Shown here: positions 51,243 to 60,415 of the stretch, one piece after another
How positions within the stretch are numbered: position 1 is the first letter of the stretch
Layout: the number at the start of each line of letters is the position of its first letter
Assembly (NCBI GenBank): GCA_046349215.1
Contig: JAXMCV010000004.1
Span: 372,001 to 436,000 of the forward strand
Direction: 5' to 3'
Length of the DNA stretch: 64,000 nt
DNA from: JAJXWB01 sp046349215
GTDB lineage: Bacteria > Pseudomonadota > Alphaproteobacteria > Rhizobiales > Beijerinckiaceae
Notes under the pieces: generated by a model
Seen by the model: the letters and a program-made list of their open reading frames with translations, nothing else
What the model was told of the DNA's origin: nothing
Database searches by the model: none
Position numbers and translations under genes: made by a program

Positions 51243-52226
51243 ATGAGGCGACGGGAGTTCATCATCGCGGTCGGATGCGGTTCTCTCAGACCGCTCAGCG
51301 CGTTTGGACAACAGTCGCGTCTTCGGGTCGTGGGCGTTCTCGGTTTCGGCTCACTAGCGCGTACGCGGGAGTTATTTGCTCCAACCCAAAGTCATCTAGC
51401 AAGTATGGGCTTTGTCGAAGATCGCAATGTGATGTTCGAATATCGCTGCGCGGATGGTCAGGAAGCGCGGCTAGGCGCTCTTGCCCAAGAGCTAGTGCAG
51501 CGGCCGGTTGATGTGATTGCCGTCTTTACCGGCCAATCGATCGCCGCCGCGAAAGCTGCAACTAGATCAATTCCGATTGTCTTTTTTACGGGCTTTGATC
51601 CCGTAGCTAGTGGGTTCGTCGAAAGCCTGTCGCGTCCCGGCGGCAACGCTACCGGAGTTTCGGTACTGAACACCGAAGTCCTAACTAAGCGATTGGCGAT
51701 TTTGCGGGAAATGCTACCGGCCGCGCAATCCGTGGGTTTCCTGTATAGCGCAACAAGTCTCGTGGCGGGCGGCGACGGTATTTGGAAACAATTGGAGACG
51801 ACCGCCAACGGGATGAAGCTTGAACTAGTGCCCTTGGGAATACGCCTTCCGAATGAGTTCGGGGAGGCCTTTGATAAAGCACGAAACGCGCATCTAGACG
51901 CAGTGCTGGTCTCGGCTGATGCAATAATGTTTGCAAACAGAGAGGCTCTCGTACGTGAGGCATCGCGACACAATATTGCCGCTTCCTATCCGACGCGAGA
52001 GTTCACCATGCTTGGTGGGCTGGTGAGTTATGGCACAGATTATCCAGAGGCGTATCGACAGGTTGGTGAGTATGTCGGCAGGGTGCTGAATGGCGAGCGC
52101 CCGGACAGATTGCCAGTACAGCAAGTGACGAAATTGCAGCTTGCAATCAACTTGCGGTCTGCGGAGGCCCTCGGGCTTACCATTCCATCCTCTTTGCTCG
52201 CACGGACGGACGAGGTTTTCGAGTAG
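51243..52226 (+). CDS. ABC transporter substrate-binding protein (PF04392-type), orphan
   Basis: A 327-residue relative of the protein at 48659: a MRRREFIIAVGCGSLRPLSA signal segment, then VVGVLGFGSLARTRELF and SRPGGNATGVSVLNTEVL. An upstream GTG at 51225 is possible, but the MRRREF start matches the family. No permease or ATPase is next to it. The IS256 element now separates it from whatever upstream control it shared with the divergent paralogue. Confidence 0.84.
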   Translation: MRRREFIIAVGCGSLRPLSAFGQQSRLRVVGVLGFGSLARTRELFAPTQSHLASMGFVEDRNVMFEYRCADGQEARLGALAQELVQRPVDVIAVFTGQSIAAAKAATRSIPIVFFTGFDPVASGFVESLSRPGGNATGVSVLNTEVLTKRLAILREMLPAAQSVGFLYSATSLVAGGDGIWKQLETTANGMKLELVPLGIRLPNEFGEAFDKARNAHLDAVLVSADAIMFANREALVREASRHNIAASYPTREFTMLGGLVSYGTDYPEAYRQVGEYVGRVLNGERPDRLPVQQVTKLQLAINLRSAEALGLTIPSSLLARTDEVFE

Positions 52227-52279
52227 GTCGTCGGGTCGGCTCTAGGGCCGATGGAGGAGCCAAGCTTGGGGGGACCGGA

Positions 52280-52813
52280 ATGAAAATTGTCGAACAACTG
52301 AGAGCCATATTGGCTTTGCTTGGCGCCATCTATTGCGGCGAGACGCTGGCACAAACTCCGCCCACCGCAGAAGCTCGAATGATTGAAAAAAACATCGCTC
52401 TGCCAGCAGTGCCAACGCAACTCGGAAACTACGTTGACGCTGTGAAGACCGGTAACCTTGTTTTTGTCTCCGGAAGCACCTCTCGTGGCTGGAAAGCAAC
52501 GGGCCAGGTCGGGAAAGAGGTCAGCACCGAGGAGGGCTATAGGGCAGCTCGGCACGCAGGATTGATAACGCTAGCGAAACTTAAGGCTTCCATTGAAAGC
52601 TTAGACAAGGTCAGACGGGTCGTGAAAGTTGTGGGTCTGGTCAATGCTTCCGAAGGCTTTGCAGATCACCCCAAAGTCGTAAATGGCTTCTCTGACCTCT
52701 TGGTGGAAGTGTTTGGTGAAAAAGTTGGACCGCATGCTCGAACCTCGGTTGGCGTCTCCTCGTTGCCGGGCAATGCACCAGTGGAAGTCGAATTGATTGT
52801 AGAAGTTGAGTGA
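52280..52813 (+). CDS. RidA/YjgF-like protein with signal peptide
   Basis: A 177-residue protein. Residues 1-25 (ILALLGAIYCGETLAQ) look like a Sec signal peptide. The rest is a RidA-fold domain: GNYVDAVKTGNLVFVSGSTS, then ARTSVGVSSLPGNAPVEVEL. Canonical RidA proteins are cytosolic enamine/imine deaminases; exported members are of unknown role. The key arginine of RidA lies in the HARTSVGV turn. It follows the binding protein by 53 bases and may be cotranscribed. Confidence 0.82.
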   Translation: MKIVEQLRAILALLGAIYCGETLAQTPPTAEARMIEKNIALPAVPTQLGNYVDAVKTGNLVFVSGSTSRGWKATGQVGKEVSTEEGYRAARHAGLITLAKLKASIESLDKVRRVVKVVGLVNASEGFADHPKVVNGFSDLLVEVFGEKVGPHARTSVGVSSLPGNAPVEVELIVEVE

Positions 52814-53052
52814 GATGCTCCCGTGGATGCTGCTCGTGGGTGACGACGCGATATGAGTTGTAATCGCGTGTTCCGAAGGCAGTCACGTCAGGATAGTCGC
52901 TTTCCGCCTTGAGCGGCGGTCCAGAGCGACCGCTCCGCGGCGAGGTGGGCCGAACGGCAGGTTTCGGTCTGAGCGCCAACGGGGACTGACGAGCGCTTGC
53001 GGAGGGATAGCGTCGGACAGATACTCGCAGAGCTGCCGCGGGACGTTTCATC

Positions 53053-53460
53053 TTGGACTGGCGATCACTGGAAGCATTTTCCTTCGGCGACGGACCCGAG
53101 TTGGCCGATCAACTCATAGCTCTCGTCCTGTCCGGCTCGAAGCGCGCCACTTGCTGGGCCGAAACGCAGGGATTGCTTTCCGCAGAAGTCGGCAAGTTGA
53201 TGGTCGCCAAGGACGGCAAGGGTGTTCCGAGGGCGGTGTTGCGGACCGTTGAGCTATCGCAGCGGCGCTTCCACGAGGTAGACGCCGCATTTGCCTACGA
53301 TGAGGGAGAAGGCGACCGCTCGCTGCGGTTCTGGCGCGAGGCGCACACGCGATACTTTACGCGGCTTGGACTGTTCGCGCCGGACATGATGCTCTGGTGC
53401 GAAAGGTTCGAGCTGGTCGGGCGCATCGACGAAAATTCTCAAGAATTTCTGCCCGCATAG
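53053..53460 (+). CDS. ASCH domain protein
   Basis: A 135-residue ASCH-fold protein: FGDGPELADQLIALVLSGSK with RATCWAE (the GxKxxT-like signature) and a C-terminal WCERFELVGRI. ASCH domains bind RNA or modified nucleosides; some relatives hydrolyse N4-acetylcytidine. The start is a TTG at 53053 with no ATG nearby. No functional partner is evident. Confidence 0.75.
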   Translation: MDWRSLEAFSFGDGPELADQLIALVLSGSKRATCWAETQGLLSAEVGKLMVAKDGKGVPRAVLRTVELSQRRFHEVDAAFAYDEGEGDRSLRFWREAHTRYFTRLGLFAPDMMLWCERFELVGRIDENSQEFLPA

Positions 53461-53882
53461 ACGGCAGACGTTCTCGGCCGCTTCCGCCCTCTGCGGTCAC
53501 CAGGAAGGCCCACCCTGCGGGGTAGTCCTGCGAGTGTTCGGTTTCTGGCCTGGAGCCAACGGGCACGACCGACCGTTCTCTGCCATTGCCTGCAGTCGCT
53601 GACTATCTGCCGCCGCGCGAACCGCGCGTCCTTCCCCTCAAAGCCCCAACGCATCATGCCGCGCTGCCATAGCCTGAGCAGAATGACAAGCTAATTGCCT
53701 GAATTGCCAAAATCTGCCCAGCCCTCCTACTGTAAGCTGCGACGTTGCTTCGGGCAGCGAGTAGAAGGCGCCGAACCGGAAGGACTGGCCGGAGGTGAAC
53801 TGCGGGAACGTTCAAGACGACGCCTGCACAATCGCCTCACCAAGAGCCAGACGATGCAAGGGTGGCGCTCAAGGGGGGCTTG
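53461..53882. other. Gene-free region before the FG-GAP protein
   Basis: 422 bases. The part 53470-53585 (CGCTTCCGCCCTCTGCGGTC, later TTTCTGGCCTGGAGCCAACG) resembles other gaps in this accessory block. The rest shows no gene; a GGGGGG ribosome-binding-like run precedes the next ATG at 53883. A promoter for the FG-GAP gene probably lies here, but none stands out. Confidence 0.4.
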
Positions 53883-56800
53883 ATGACCACGACGACCAAT
53901 TCCGTGACTGGATACGCGGTTTCGCAGAGCAGCGGGACGGTGCTTGGCGTAGGCTCAACCGTCGTTTTCACGGTGAAATTGGCCACTCCTGCCGTCGTGC
54001 CTCAAGTAGATGATTGGCTTACGTTGGGCGACGACGCTCTCGTCCCGGTCGCAAGAGCCGATTTTTCGGGCGTCGATGCAAACGGAAATCTTACCTTCAC
54101 CTACACGGTCAAGGCAGGTCAGAACCTGAGTGATCTGAAGGTGATCGGAACAGCCTTCGGGCCGGAACTAACTGCTTTGCTAACAGGCTTTGTCCGCGAA
54201 GCCTTCGACACCGGCATCATTATCGACACCACCCCGCCTGCCGCGCCGACCAATCTGGCCGACAGCGCAATCTCAGGCGGCATCGTCAACGCGCTCTCCG
54301 ACACGACGACCCAGGCGCTGACGGGATCTGCCGAAGCTGGTTCGACCGTCACGGTCTACGATGGGACGCACAAGCTCGGCACGACGACTGCAGACGCCAA
54401 GACGGGAGCATGGAGCTACACGCTCGGCGTGCTGGCGAACGGCTCGCATAGCCTGACCGCGACCGCCACGGACACGGCCTCGCCCGGCAATACGAGCGAT
54501 GCAAGCTCGGCGCTGACCTTCACCGTCGATACCTCCAATCACATAACCGGGATTTCGTCATCGACCCCCAGCGGAACTCACCTGGGCGCGGGAACGAAAG
54601 TCGTTCTCACGATGGAGACCCTTGTTCCGGTGACGGTGACGGGTTCGCCCGAATTGACGCTCAGCAACGGCGAAGTCGCGGTCTATTCGGGCGTCGATGC
54701 AAGCAACAATCCGCAATTCACCTACTCGGTCACGTCCGGCCACGACACCGCCGACCTGCGGGTGACCGGGCTCGCTTTGAATGGCGGGACCATTGCAACG
54801 CCTGGCCAAATGTCGTTTGCCGCGCAGCAGACCTTCGCCACGGGAGCAGGTCCTTGGTCTGTCACGGCGGCGGACGTGAACGGCGACGGCAACGCCGATC
54901 TTATCACCGCGAACTACAGCAGCGCCACCGTCTCCGTCCTGCTCGGCACAGGCGACGGCACGTTGTTCAAGACGCAGCAGACCTTCGCCACGGGAGCAGG
55001 TCCCATTTCCGTCACGGCGGCGGACGTGAACGGCGACGGCAACGCCGATCTTATCACCGCGAACTACAGCAGCGCCACCGTCTCCGTCCTGCTCGGCACG
55101 GGCGACGGCACGTTGTTCAAGACGCAACAGACCTTCGCCACGGGAGCATATGCCCGTTCCGTCGCGGCGGCGGACGTGAACGGCGACGGCAACGTTGATC
55201 TCATTACCGCAAATGTAGGCAGCAACTTCGTCTCCGTCCTGCTCGGCAAAGGCGACGGCACGTTCCAGACGCAGCAGGCATATGCCACGGTAAGAGGTCC
55301 GAATTCCGTCACGACGGCGGACCTGAACGGCGACGGCAGCGCCGATCTCATTACCGCAAATTTAGGCGGCAACGCCGTCTCCGTCCTGCTCGGCAAAGGC
55401 GACGGCACGTTCCAGACGCAGCAGGCATATGCCACGGAAAGAGGTCCCTATTCCGTCACGGCGGCGGACGTGAACGGCGACGGCAAGCCCGATCTGATCG
55501 TCGCAAATATCAACAGCAGCACCGTCTCCGTCCTGCTCGGCAAAGGCGACGGCACGTTCCAGACACAGAAGACCTTCGCAACGGGAGCCTATCCCAGTTC
55601 CGTCACGGCGGCGGACGTGAACGGCGACGGCAACGCCGATCTCATCGTCGGAGAACTGATCGGTAACTCCGTCTCCGTCCTGCTCGGCACGGGCGACGGC
55701 ACGTTCCAGACGCCGCAGGCCTTCGCCACGGGAGCAGGTCCCATATCCGTCTCGACGGCGGACGTGAACGGCGATGGCAAGGCCGATCTCATCACAGCCA
55801 ATGAGGCAAGCATCACAGTCTCCGTACTGCTCAATACTTCGATTCCCACGACGGCCTTAGACGCGACAGGCATTGCGAAGGTTACCGGTGCCGATACAGG
55901 CATCATAATCGACACGACGGCGCCGTCAGTTCCGGCCGGGCTTGCGGATGCGTCGGTCGTGAACGGCTACGTCAATGCGGCCAACAACACCAAGAACCAG
56001 ACGCTGACTGGTTCGGCGGAGGCCGGGGCGACGGTCACGGTCTACGACGGCCTGACGAAGCTGGACACCGTGATCGCCGACGGAAAAACAGGTCAGTGGA
56101 GCTACAAGCTGGGCGTGCTCAGCGATGGATCGCACAGTCTGACAGCGACGGCGAGGGACCTTGCAGGCAATACCAGCGATCCGAGTTCGTCGCTGGTCTT
56201 TACCGTCGATACGCTCGCCCCCTCCGTCAAGATCACGAGCGGCGCCTCAACCAACGGGGCGGTATCGCTATTGGGAACGAGTTCCGACACCAAGGTCATT
56301 GACGCCATCTCGATCTACGACGGCGCGACATTCTTGGGTTCGACGGTCAGCAGCGGTGGCGTGTGGTCATTCGGGACGACTGTCAATTCGACGTCTGCGC
56401 ACGTCCTCAAGGTGGTCGCGACCGACCCGGCCGGCAATCCCGGGACCAGCAGCAATGTCCTGATCATCGGCAGCACGAAGGCCGACAAGCTTGTCGGATC
56501 GTCGGGCGACGACTTCATCATCGGCAATGGCGGTGGCGATACAATCACGGGCGGGCTCGGCGCTGACATCCTGAGCGCCGGGACGGGCAGCACAGGCAAC
56601 ACGCCAGCCGGGAGCGGCAACCTCGGCCAGGACTTCGTTACGGAACTTGGTCTGGTTTTCAGCGGCGTGGGATTGTTTGCTGCCTTGGCGGCCGTCCAGA
56701 CCGGAAACACGGCCCGAACGACGTTCGTCTACAACTCAGCCGCCGACAGCACGCCAACGAGCCACGATACGATCACCGACTTCATTCACGGGTTGAGCAG

Positions 56801-57062
56801 GATCGACCTCACCAACATCGCCGGCATTTCCGCCAGTTCCGGCGTTCCGTTCTGGCAGGGCAAGATGAGCAACACCGGAACTGTCGCGCTCGTCGCCCAC
56901 AGCGTCGGCTACATGGAAGTCGGCGGCAACACACTGATCCTGGCGAATACGAGCAATGCTCCAGAGCTCGTCTCTGCAAGCAACGTCTCTGCGGCGAACA
57001 TGGAGATCGTGCTTGTGGGCACCGGTCTCGGGATCACGCTCAGTGACTTCCATCACGCGTGA
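53883..57062 (+). CDS. Large secreted FG-GAP/VCBS repeat protein with Ig-like and RTX-like domains
   Basis: A 1,059-residue low-cysteine protein of the type exported by type I secretion. Layout: an N-terminal beta domain; an Ig-like domain (TTPPAAPTNLADSAISGGIV); a second variable domain; seven FG-GAP repeats of 49-50 residues (about 314-650), each with a DVNGDGNADL-type calcium loop; a second Ig-like domain that nearly copies the first (LTGSAEAGATVTVYDG); a further Ig-like unit; a short RTX stretch (GNGGGDTITGGLGADILSAG); and a C-terminal domain ending LGITLSDFHHA. No Sec signal is seen. Start ATG 53883 follows GGGGGG. It is likely an adhesin or surface-associated protein; no T1SS genes are in the window. 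Confidence 0.85.
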   Translation: MTTTTNSVTGYAVSQSSGTVLGVGSTVVFTVKLATPAVVPQVDDWLTLGDDALVPVARADFSGVDANGNLTFTYTVKAGQNLSDLKVIGTAFGPELTALLTGFVREAFDTGIIIDTTPPAAPTNLADSAISGGIVNALSDTTTQALTGSAEAGSTVTVYDGTHKLGTTTADAKTGAWSYTLGVLANGSHSLTATATDTASPGNTSDASSALTFTVDTSNHITGISSSTPSGTHLGAGTKVVLTMETLVPVTVTGSPELTLSNGEVAVYSGVDASNNPQFTYSVTSGHDTADLRVTGLALNGGTIATPGQMSFAAQQTFATGAGPWSVTAADVNGDGNADLITANYSSATVSVLLGTGDGTLFKTQQTFATGAGPISVTAADVNGDGNADLITANYSSATVSVLLGTGDGTLFKTQQTFATGAYARSVAAADVNGDGNVDLITANVGSNFVSVLLGKGDGTFQTQQAYATVRGPNSVTTADLNGDGSADLITANLGGNAVSVLLGKGDGTFQTQQAYATERGPYSVTAADVNGDGKPDLIVANINSSTVSVLLGKGDGTFQTQKTFATGAYPSSVTAADVNGDGNADLIVGELIGNSVSVLLGTGDGTFQTPQAFATGAGPISVSTADVNGDGKADLITANEASITVSVLLNTSIPTTALDATGIAKVTGADTGIIIDTTAPSVPAGLADASVVNGYVNAANNTKNQTLTGSAEAGATVTVYDGLTKLDTVIADGKTGQWSYKLGVLSDGSHSLTATARDLAGNTSDPSSSLVFTVDTLAPSVKITSGASTNGAVSLLGTSSDTKVIDAISIYDGATFLGSTVSSGGVWSFGTTVNSTSAHVLKVVATDPAGNPGTSSNVLIIGSTKADKLVGSSGDDFIIGNGGGDTITGGLGADILSAGTGSTGNTPAGSGNLGQDFVTELGLVFSGVGLFAALAAVQTGNTARTTFVYNSAADSTPTSHDTITDFIHGLSRIDLTNIAGISASSGVPFWQGKMSNTGTVALVAHSVGYMEVGGNTLILANTSNAPELVSASNVSAANMEIVLVGTGLGITLSDFHHA
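54826..55833 (+). repeat. Seven tandem ~147/150-bp coding repeats (FG-GAP array)
   Basis: Units each encode a QTFATGAGPISVTAADVNGD-like start and a VSVLLGTGDGT-like end. The first two are almost identical at the DNA level (for example GACGTGAACGGCGACGGCAA recurs), implying recent duplication or gene conversion. Later units are 147 bases because LFKTQQ is shortened to FQTQQ. Confidence 0.85.
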
Positions 57063-57438
57063 GCATTTTCGAGCGTTGCGGGGCGTGCGCACTGACAAGA
57101 AAATTTGCGAATGCGCCGTTAGTGGGACGACGATTGGTCACCGCGTGAGCGGCAACGTCGAAGGCTGAGGCTATTTTCAATGCTTGGGAAGAAGACGCCA
57201 GCCTCAATCAGCCTACCATTTGCCTCGATGCGCCGTCCGCTTTCCGCCCTCCTCGGCCACTCAGAGCGTCCGCATTCGGGCGGCAGGTTGCCGATTGGCG
57301 GATGCAAAGCGCCGGCTTCAAGGCGCCCGCGGGCGGACGCTCCCGATGACTCTTAAGGACTCATAGCGGACATCAGGCGCGTGAGCGTGAATTCCATCTA
57401 AGGCCAAATAGCAAAAGGCGGCGCCTGGACAGGCAGTT
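57063..57438. other. Gene-free gap between the FG-GAP protein and the SDR gene
   Basis: 376 bases between convergent genes. A stretch at 57229-57300 (TCCGCTTTCCGCCCTCCTCG, later GGCAGGTTGCCGATTGGCGG) resembles other intergenic pieces in the accessory block. A GGCGCCCGCGGGCGG region near 57320 could fold but lacks a U-tract. No gene seen. Confidence 0.4.
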
Positions 57439-58215
57439 TCAGCCGAGCATGCGCGTATCGCCGCATATTGCGATCGCCTGACCGGAAATCGTGCGACCAC
57501 GCGGACACGCCATGAAAACGATCTGGTCCGCAATCTGTTGCGGCGTGACATATTCCTTGATCGAGGTGAAGGAGAATGCGGTCTCCTCCATTTCGCGGAA
57601 AGATATGCCGCGTTGCTGCGCCTTGGCTTCAAGCACACGTCGCTGACGGTCGCCCGCCACGAGGCCCGGCAGGATTGCGTTGACGCGTATATTGTCTGGA
57701 CCGAGTTCGATCGACAGCGATTTCGTAAATCCAATGACGCCCCATTTCGCCGCCGAATAGGGAGCGCGCAAGGCAAAACCGAATTTTCCGGCGGCCGACG
57801 AGAGATTGATGATCGAGGCATTGCCGCTTCGCCGCAAATGCGGGATGGCCAGCCGTGCACAATTGAACTGGCTGGTCAGGCAGGTCATGACGCAGCGATC
57901 CCAGTCTTCCGGATTGATCTCTTCCGTTCGACCGGTCGGCCCGGCGATGCCGGCATTGTTCACGAGCACGTCGAGCCCGCCGAGCGCGGCCAACGCCTCG
58001 TCGAAAAGTCGCGCGACGCTGGCGCGATCGGCGACATCGCACACAGATGCGGTGAGTTTTGGGTCGCTCGTCGCCAGCGCCGCGAGAGCATCGCGGTCGA
58101 TGTCGCAAACATGCACGCGCGCCCCTTCCGCGACGAAACTGCGGGCGATCTCGAGTCCGATGCCATTGGCGCCGGCGGTCACGAGAACGCGAAGATCGGC
58201 GATTGCGAGGTCCAT
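57439..58215 (-). CDS. SDR family oxidoreductase
   Basis: A 258-residue classical short-chain dehydrogenase: VLVTAGANGIGLEIARSF (NAD-binding TGxxxGIG variant), VLVNNAGIAGPTG, the active-site INLSSAAGKFG and YSAAKWGVIGFTKSL (Tyr/Lys pair), and a C-terminal GQAIAICGDTRML. The acidic residue after VHVCD suggests NAD rather than NADP. It lies 27 bases after the FCD regulator gene on the same strand and would oxidise or reduce an intermediate of the substrate imported by the divergent ABC system. Confidence 0.9.
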   Translation of the reverse strand: MDLAIADLRVLVTAGANGIGLEIARSFVAEGARVHVCDIDRDALAALATSDPKLTASVCDVADRASVARLFDEALAALGGLDVLVNNAGIAGPTGRTEEINPEDWDRCVMTCLTSQFNCARLAIPHLRRSGNASIINLSSAAGKFGFALRAPYSAAKWGVIGFTKSLSIELGPDNIRVNAILPGLVAGDRQRRVLEAKAQQRGISFREMEETAFSFTSIKEYVTPQQIADQIVFMACPRGRTISGQAIAICGDTRMLG

Positions 58216-58242
58216 GAAGGCTCCGGTTGGCGTTTGTTGCTG

Positions 58243-58941
58243 TCAGATATCGATGAGTCGGCCATGCGACAGGATGAAATCGGCGGCCGTCCCGATATCC
58301 TCTGCGATTGCGTCTCGCGCGCCCGATGCATCGCGTGCGATCACCGCCTGCAAGGCGAGGCCATGAAATTCGACGGCTCGCGACCTGGCGATACGATCGC
58401 TGTTGGCGCGCAGATCGAGGTTGAGCACGGGGCCGGCTTTCAGCCAGAGCGCACGAATTATGTCCATGAGAATGGCGGATTGTGCAGCCGCATAGAGCGC
58501 GAAGTGGAATTCCTTGTTGAGTTCGACCGCCTGCTCGAGATCGGGTTTGTGCAGCCGGCGCTGCGCGCCGAATGCGCGGTCCGCCTCCCGAAGCCGTTCG
58601 ATATCCTCGTCGGTGCGATTGAGCGCCGCATCGGCGGCGGCATGGCCCTCGATGGCGATGCGGGCCCTCGTGAGGTCGCGGAATTGCGTGACGCTCATGA
58701 TCGGCACACGGATCGCGCGGCTGGGCGTTGTTTCCAGCGCGCCGTCGGCGACAAGACGCGCCACGGCCTCACGAACCGGCGTCATCGACACGCCCAGCGC
58801 ATCGGCTGTGGTCCGCAATGATAGTTTCTCGCCCGGCGCGAGTTTGCCGGCGATCATCAGGTCGGCGATCTGCATGTAGGCGCGCGCGCCGAGCGTCTGC
58901 CGGTCCAGAGGGGCAAACTGCTCGAAAGTCATTTCGTTCAT
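58243..58941 (-). CDS. GntR family regulator, FCD subfamily
   Basis: A 232-residue regulator: a winged-helix GntR domain (YMQIADLMIAGKLAPGEKLS, then ALGVSMTPVREAVARL) and an all-helical FCD effector domain with a metal site (IEGHAAADAAL, ELNKEFHFALY, EFHGLALQAV). The start is the ATG at 58941; an upstream GTG at 59004 falls within the probable operator and is not used. It probably represses the divergent transporter operon until an organic-acid ligand binds. Confidence 0.86.
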   Translation of the reverse strand: MNEMTFEQFAPLDRQTLGARAYMQIADLMIAGKLAPGEKLSLRTTADALGVSMTPVREAVARLVADGALETTPSRAIRVPIMSVTQFRDLTRARIAIEGHAAADAALNRTDEDIERLREADRAFGAQRRLHKPDLEQAVELNKEFHFALYAAAQSAILMDIIRALWLKAGPVLNLDLRANSDRIARSRAVEFHGLALQAVIARDASGARDAIAEDIGTAADFILSHGRLIDI

Positions 58942-58994
58942 TCGGGCAACGCCGAGAACATGCTGGACAATCCCATGCTTCTCGGCCAGCATAA

Positions 58995-59013
58995 CCGTGA
59001 TCACAGATCACGG
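58995..59013. promoter_or_regulatory. Perfect palindrome CCGTGATC-ACA-GATCACGG, candidate GntR operator
   Basis: A 19-bp symmetric site with two 8-bp arms and a 3-base centre in the divergent gap between the FCD regulator and the binding-protein gene. Size and position fit a GntR/FCD dimer site controlling both directions. Confidence 0.65.
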
Positions 59014-59088
59014 CAATCGGTCGACGCCTCACCGCGACGGCCCGGTCGTCCGAAAGACCGCACAACGCGGCGCAACGGGAGGAGCATC

Positions 59089-60336
59089 ATGCCTGTGGAT
59101 TCCAGCCTTTCACGTCGTGGCTTGTTGCAGGGGGCGGTCGGCGCGGCGTCGCTGATCGGAGCGCCGGCGATATTGCGTGCTCAAACCGATGTGCTGCGCA
59201 TCGGCCATCTCACGCCACGCACGGGCTTCCTCGGGCCGCTCGGCGAATATGCCGTCATGGCGATCGATCTGGCTGTCGAGGAGATCAACGCCGCCGGCGG
59301 CGTCAACGGACGCAAGATCGAGTTGCTGAAAGAGGATTCGGTCAACCCGCAGACGGCGTCGACCAAGGCCGAACGCATGATCGAGCGCGACAAGGTCACC
59401 TGCATCATTGGCGAGATTTCATCCGCGTCCGCCCTGACCATCGCGCAGGTGGCGGAGCGCAACAAGACCATGTTCGTGAACACCGGCGCCAATTCCGACG
59501 CGTTGCGCGGCAAGGATTGCAAGCGATTCATGTTCCACGTCGAGTCGCAGAACTCGATGTACGTTAAATCGGTCGGCCGCTCCTTCCTCAAGGACGGGCT
59601 GATTAGGGACAAGACCTGGTATTCGCTGACCGCCGACTACGCGTTCGGTCATGATCTGATTGGCGTCGCGCGCCGGTTCCTGGCTGCGAACGGCGGCAAG
59701 TTCGTGGGCGACGAACTCGTGCCGACTGACGCGACCGACTTCTCGTCCTATCTGCTCAAGATCCGCAACGCCAAGCCCGATCTCGTCGTGATTAATCTGG
59801 CCGGCAATCAGATCACCAATTTCCTCAAGCAATATTCGGAATTTGGACTGACCTTCCCCGTGGGCGGCTTCGGTTTCGACACCGCGCTCGCCTGGGCGGC
59901 CGGCAAGGGCAATTTCGTCGGCACATGGCCGGTCGTCTGGCATCATCTGCTGGAGACGCCCGGCTCGAAGACCTTCGTCGCCGCCTTCACCAAAAAATAC
60001 GGCAAGCCCCCGGAAAACCAGGCGTGGGGCGATTACATCGCCACCAAGATCGTCACCGACGCGATGCGCGAAACGAAGTCGACCGACTCGGTGAAGCTCG
60101 TCGAGCATTTCGAGAAGGGCGCCAAGTTCGACGTGCTGAAGACGCGGCAGGGCTACTTCCGCCCCAGCGACCACCAGTTGATGCACGAAATGTACGCGGT
60201 CACCGCGATCCCCGCCGACAAGATCAAGAACCAGTGGGACATCTTCACATCGTCCGCGCCCGTCCCGGGACCTGACGAGCCGCTGGAGGCGATCGCAGCG
60301 ACGAAGGAAGAGAATTCCTGCACCTTCGCCGGCTGA
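59089..60336 (+). CDS. Branched-chain-amino-acid-type ABC transporter substrate-binding protein
   Basis: A 415-residue periplasmic protein (Peripla_BP_6). LSRRGLLQGAVGAASLIGAP is a Tat signal, cleaved after ILRAQ. The body begins VLRIGHLTPRTGFLGPLGEY and has AVEEINAAGGVNGRKIELL, the usual type I binding-protein motifs. GGGAGGAG precedes the ATG. It is the first gene of an operon with LivH and a LivM-LivG-LivF fusion. The ligand is probably not an amino acid, given the catabolic neighbours, but cannot be named. Confidence 0.92.
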   Translation: MPVDSSLSRRGLLQGAVGAASLIGAPAILRAQTDVLRIGHLTPRTGFLGPLGEYAVMAIDLAVEEINAAGGVNGRKIELLKEDSVNPQTASTKAERMIERDKVTCIIGEISSASALTIAQVAERNKTMFVNTGANSDALRGKDCKRFMFHVESQNSMYVKSVGRSFLKDGLIRDKTWYSLTADYAFGHDLIGVARRFLAANGGKFVGDELVPTDATDFSSYLLKIRNAKPDLVVINLAGNQITNFLKQYSEFGLTFPVGGFGFDTALAWAAGKGNFVGTWPVVWHHLLETPGSKTFVAAFTKKYGKPPENQAWGDYIATKIVTDAMRETKSTDSVKLVEHFEKGAKFDVLKTRQGYFRPSDHQLMHEMYAVTAIPADKIKNQWDIFTSSAPVPGPDEPLEAIAATKEENSCTFAG

Positions 60337-60415
60337 ACCGCAGCACTTGCCGGCGCGTCCGACGCGCCGGCCGTCATTCCCTCTCCATGCCGCTCGCCTG
60401 TCCGAGAGCAAAAGC

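Noticed and set aside
54826..55833. Regular ~150-bp repeats considered as a CRISPR-like or satellite array
   Set aside because: The repeats are in one open frame and encode FG-GAP calcium loops; unit size and lack of spacers exclude CRISPR.
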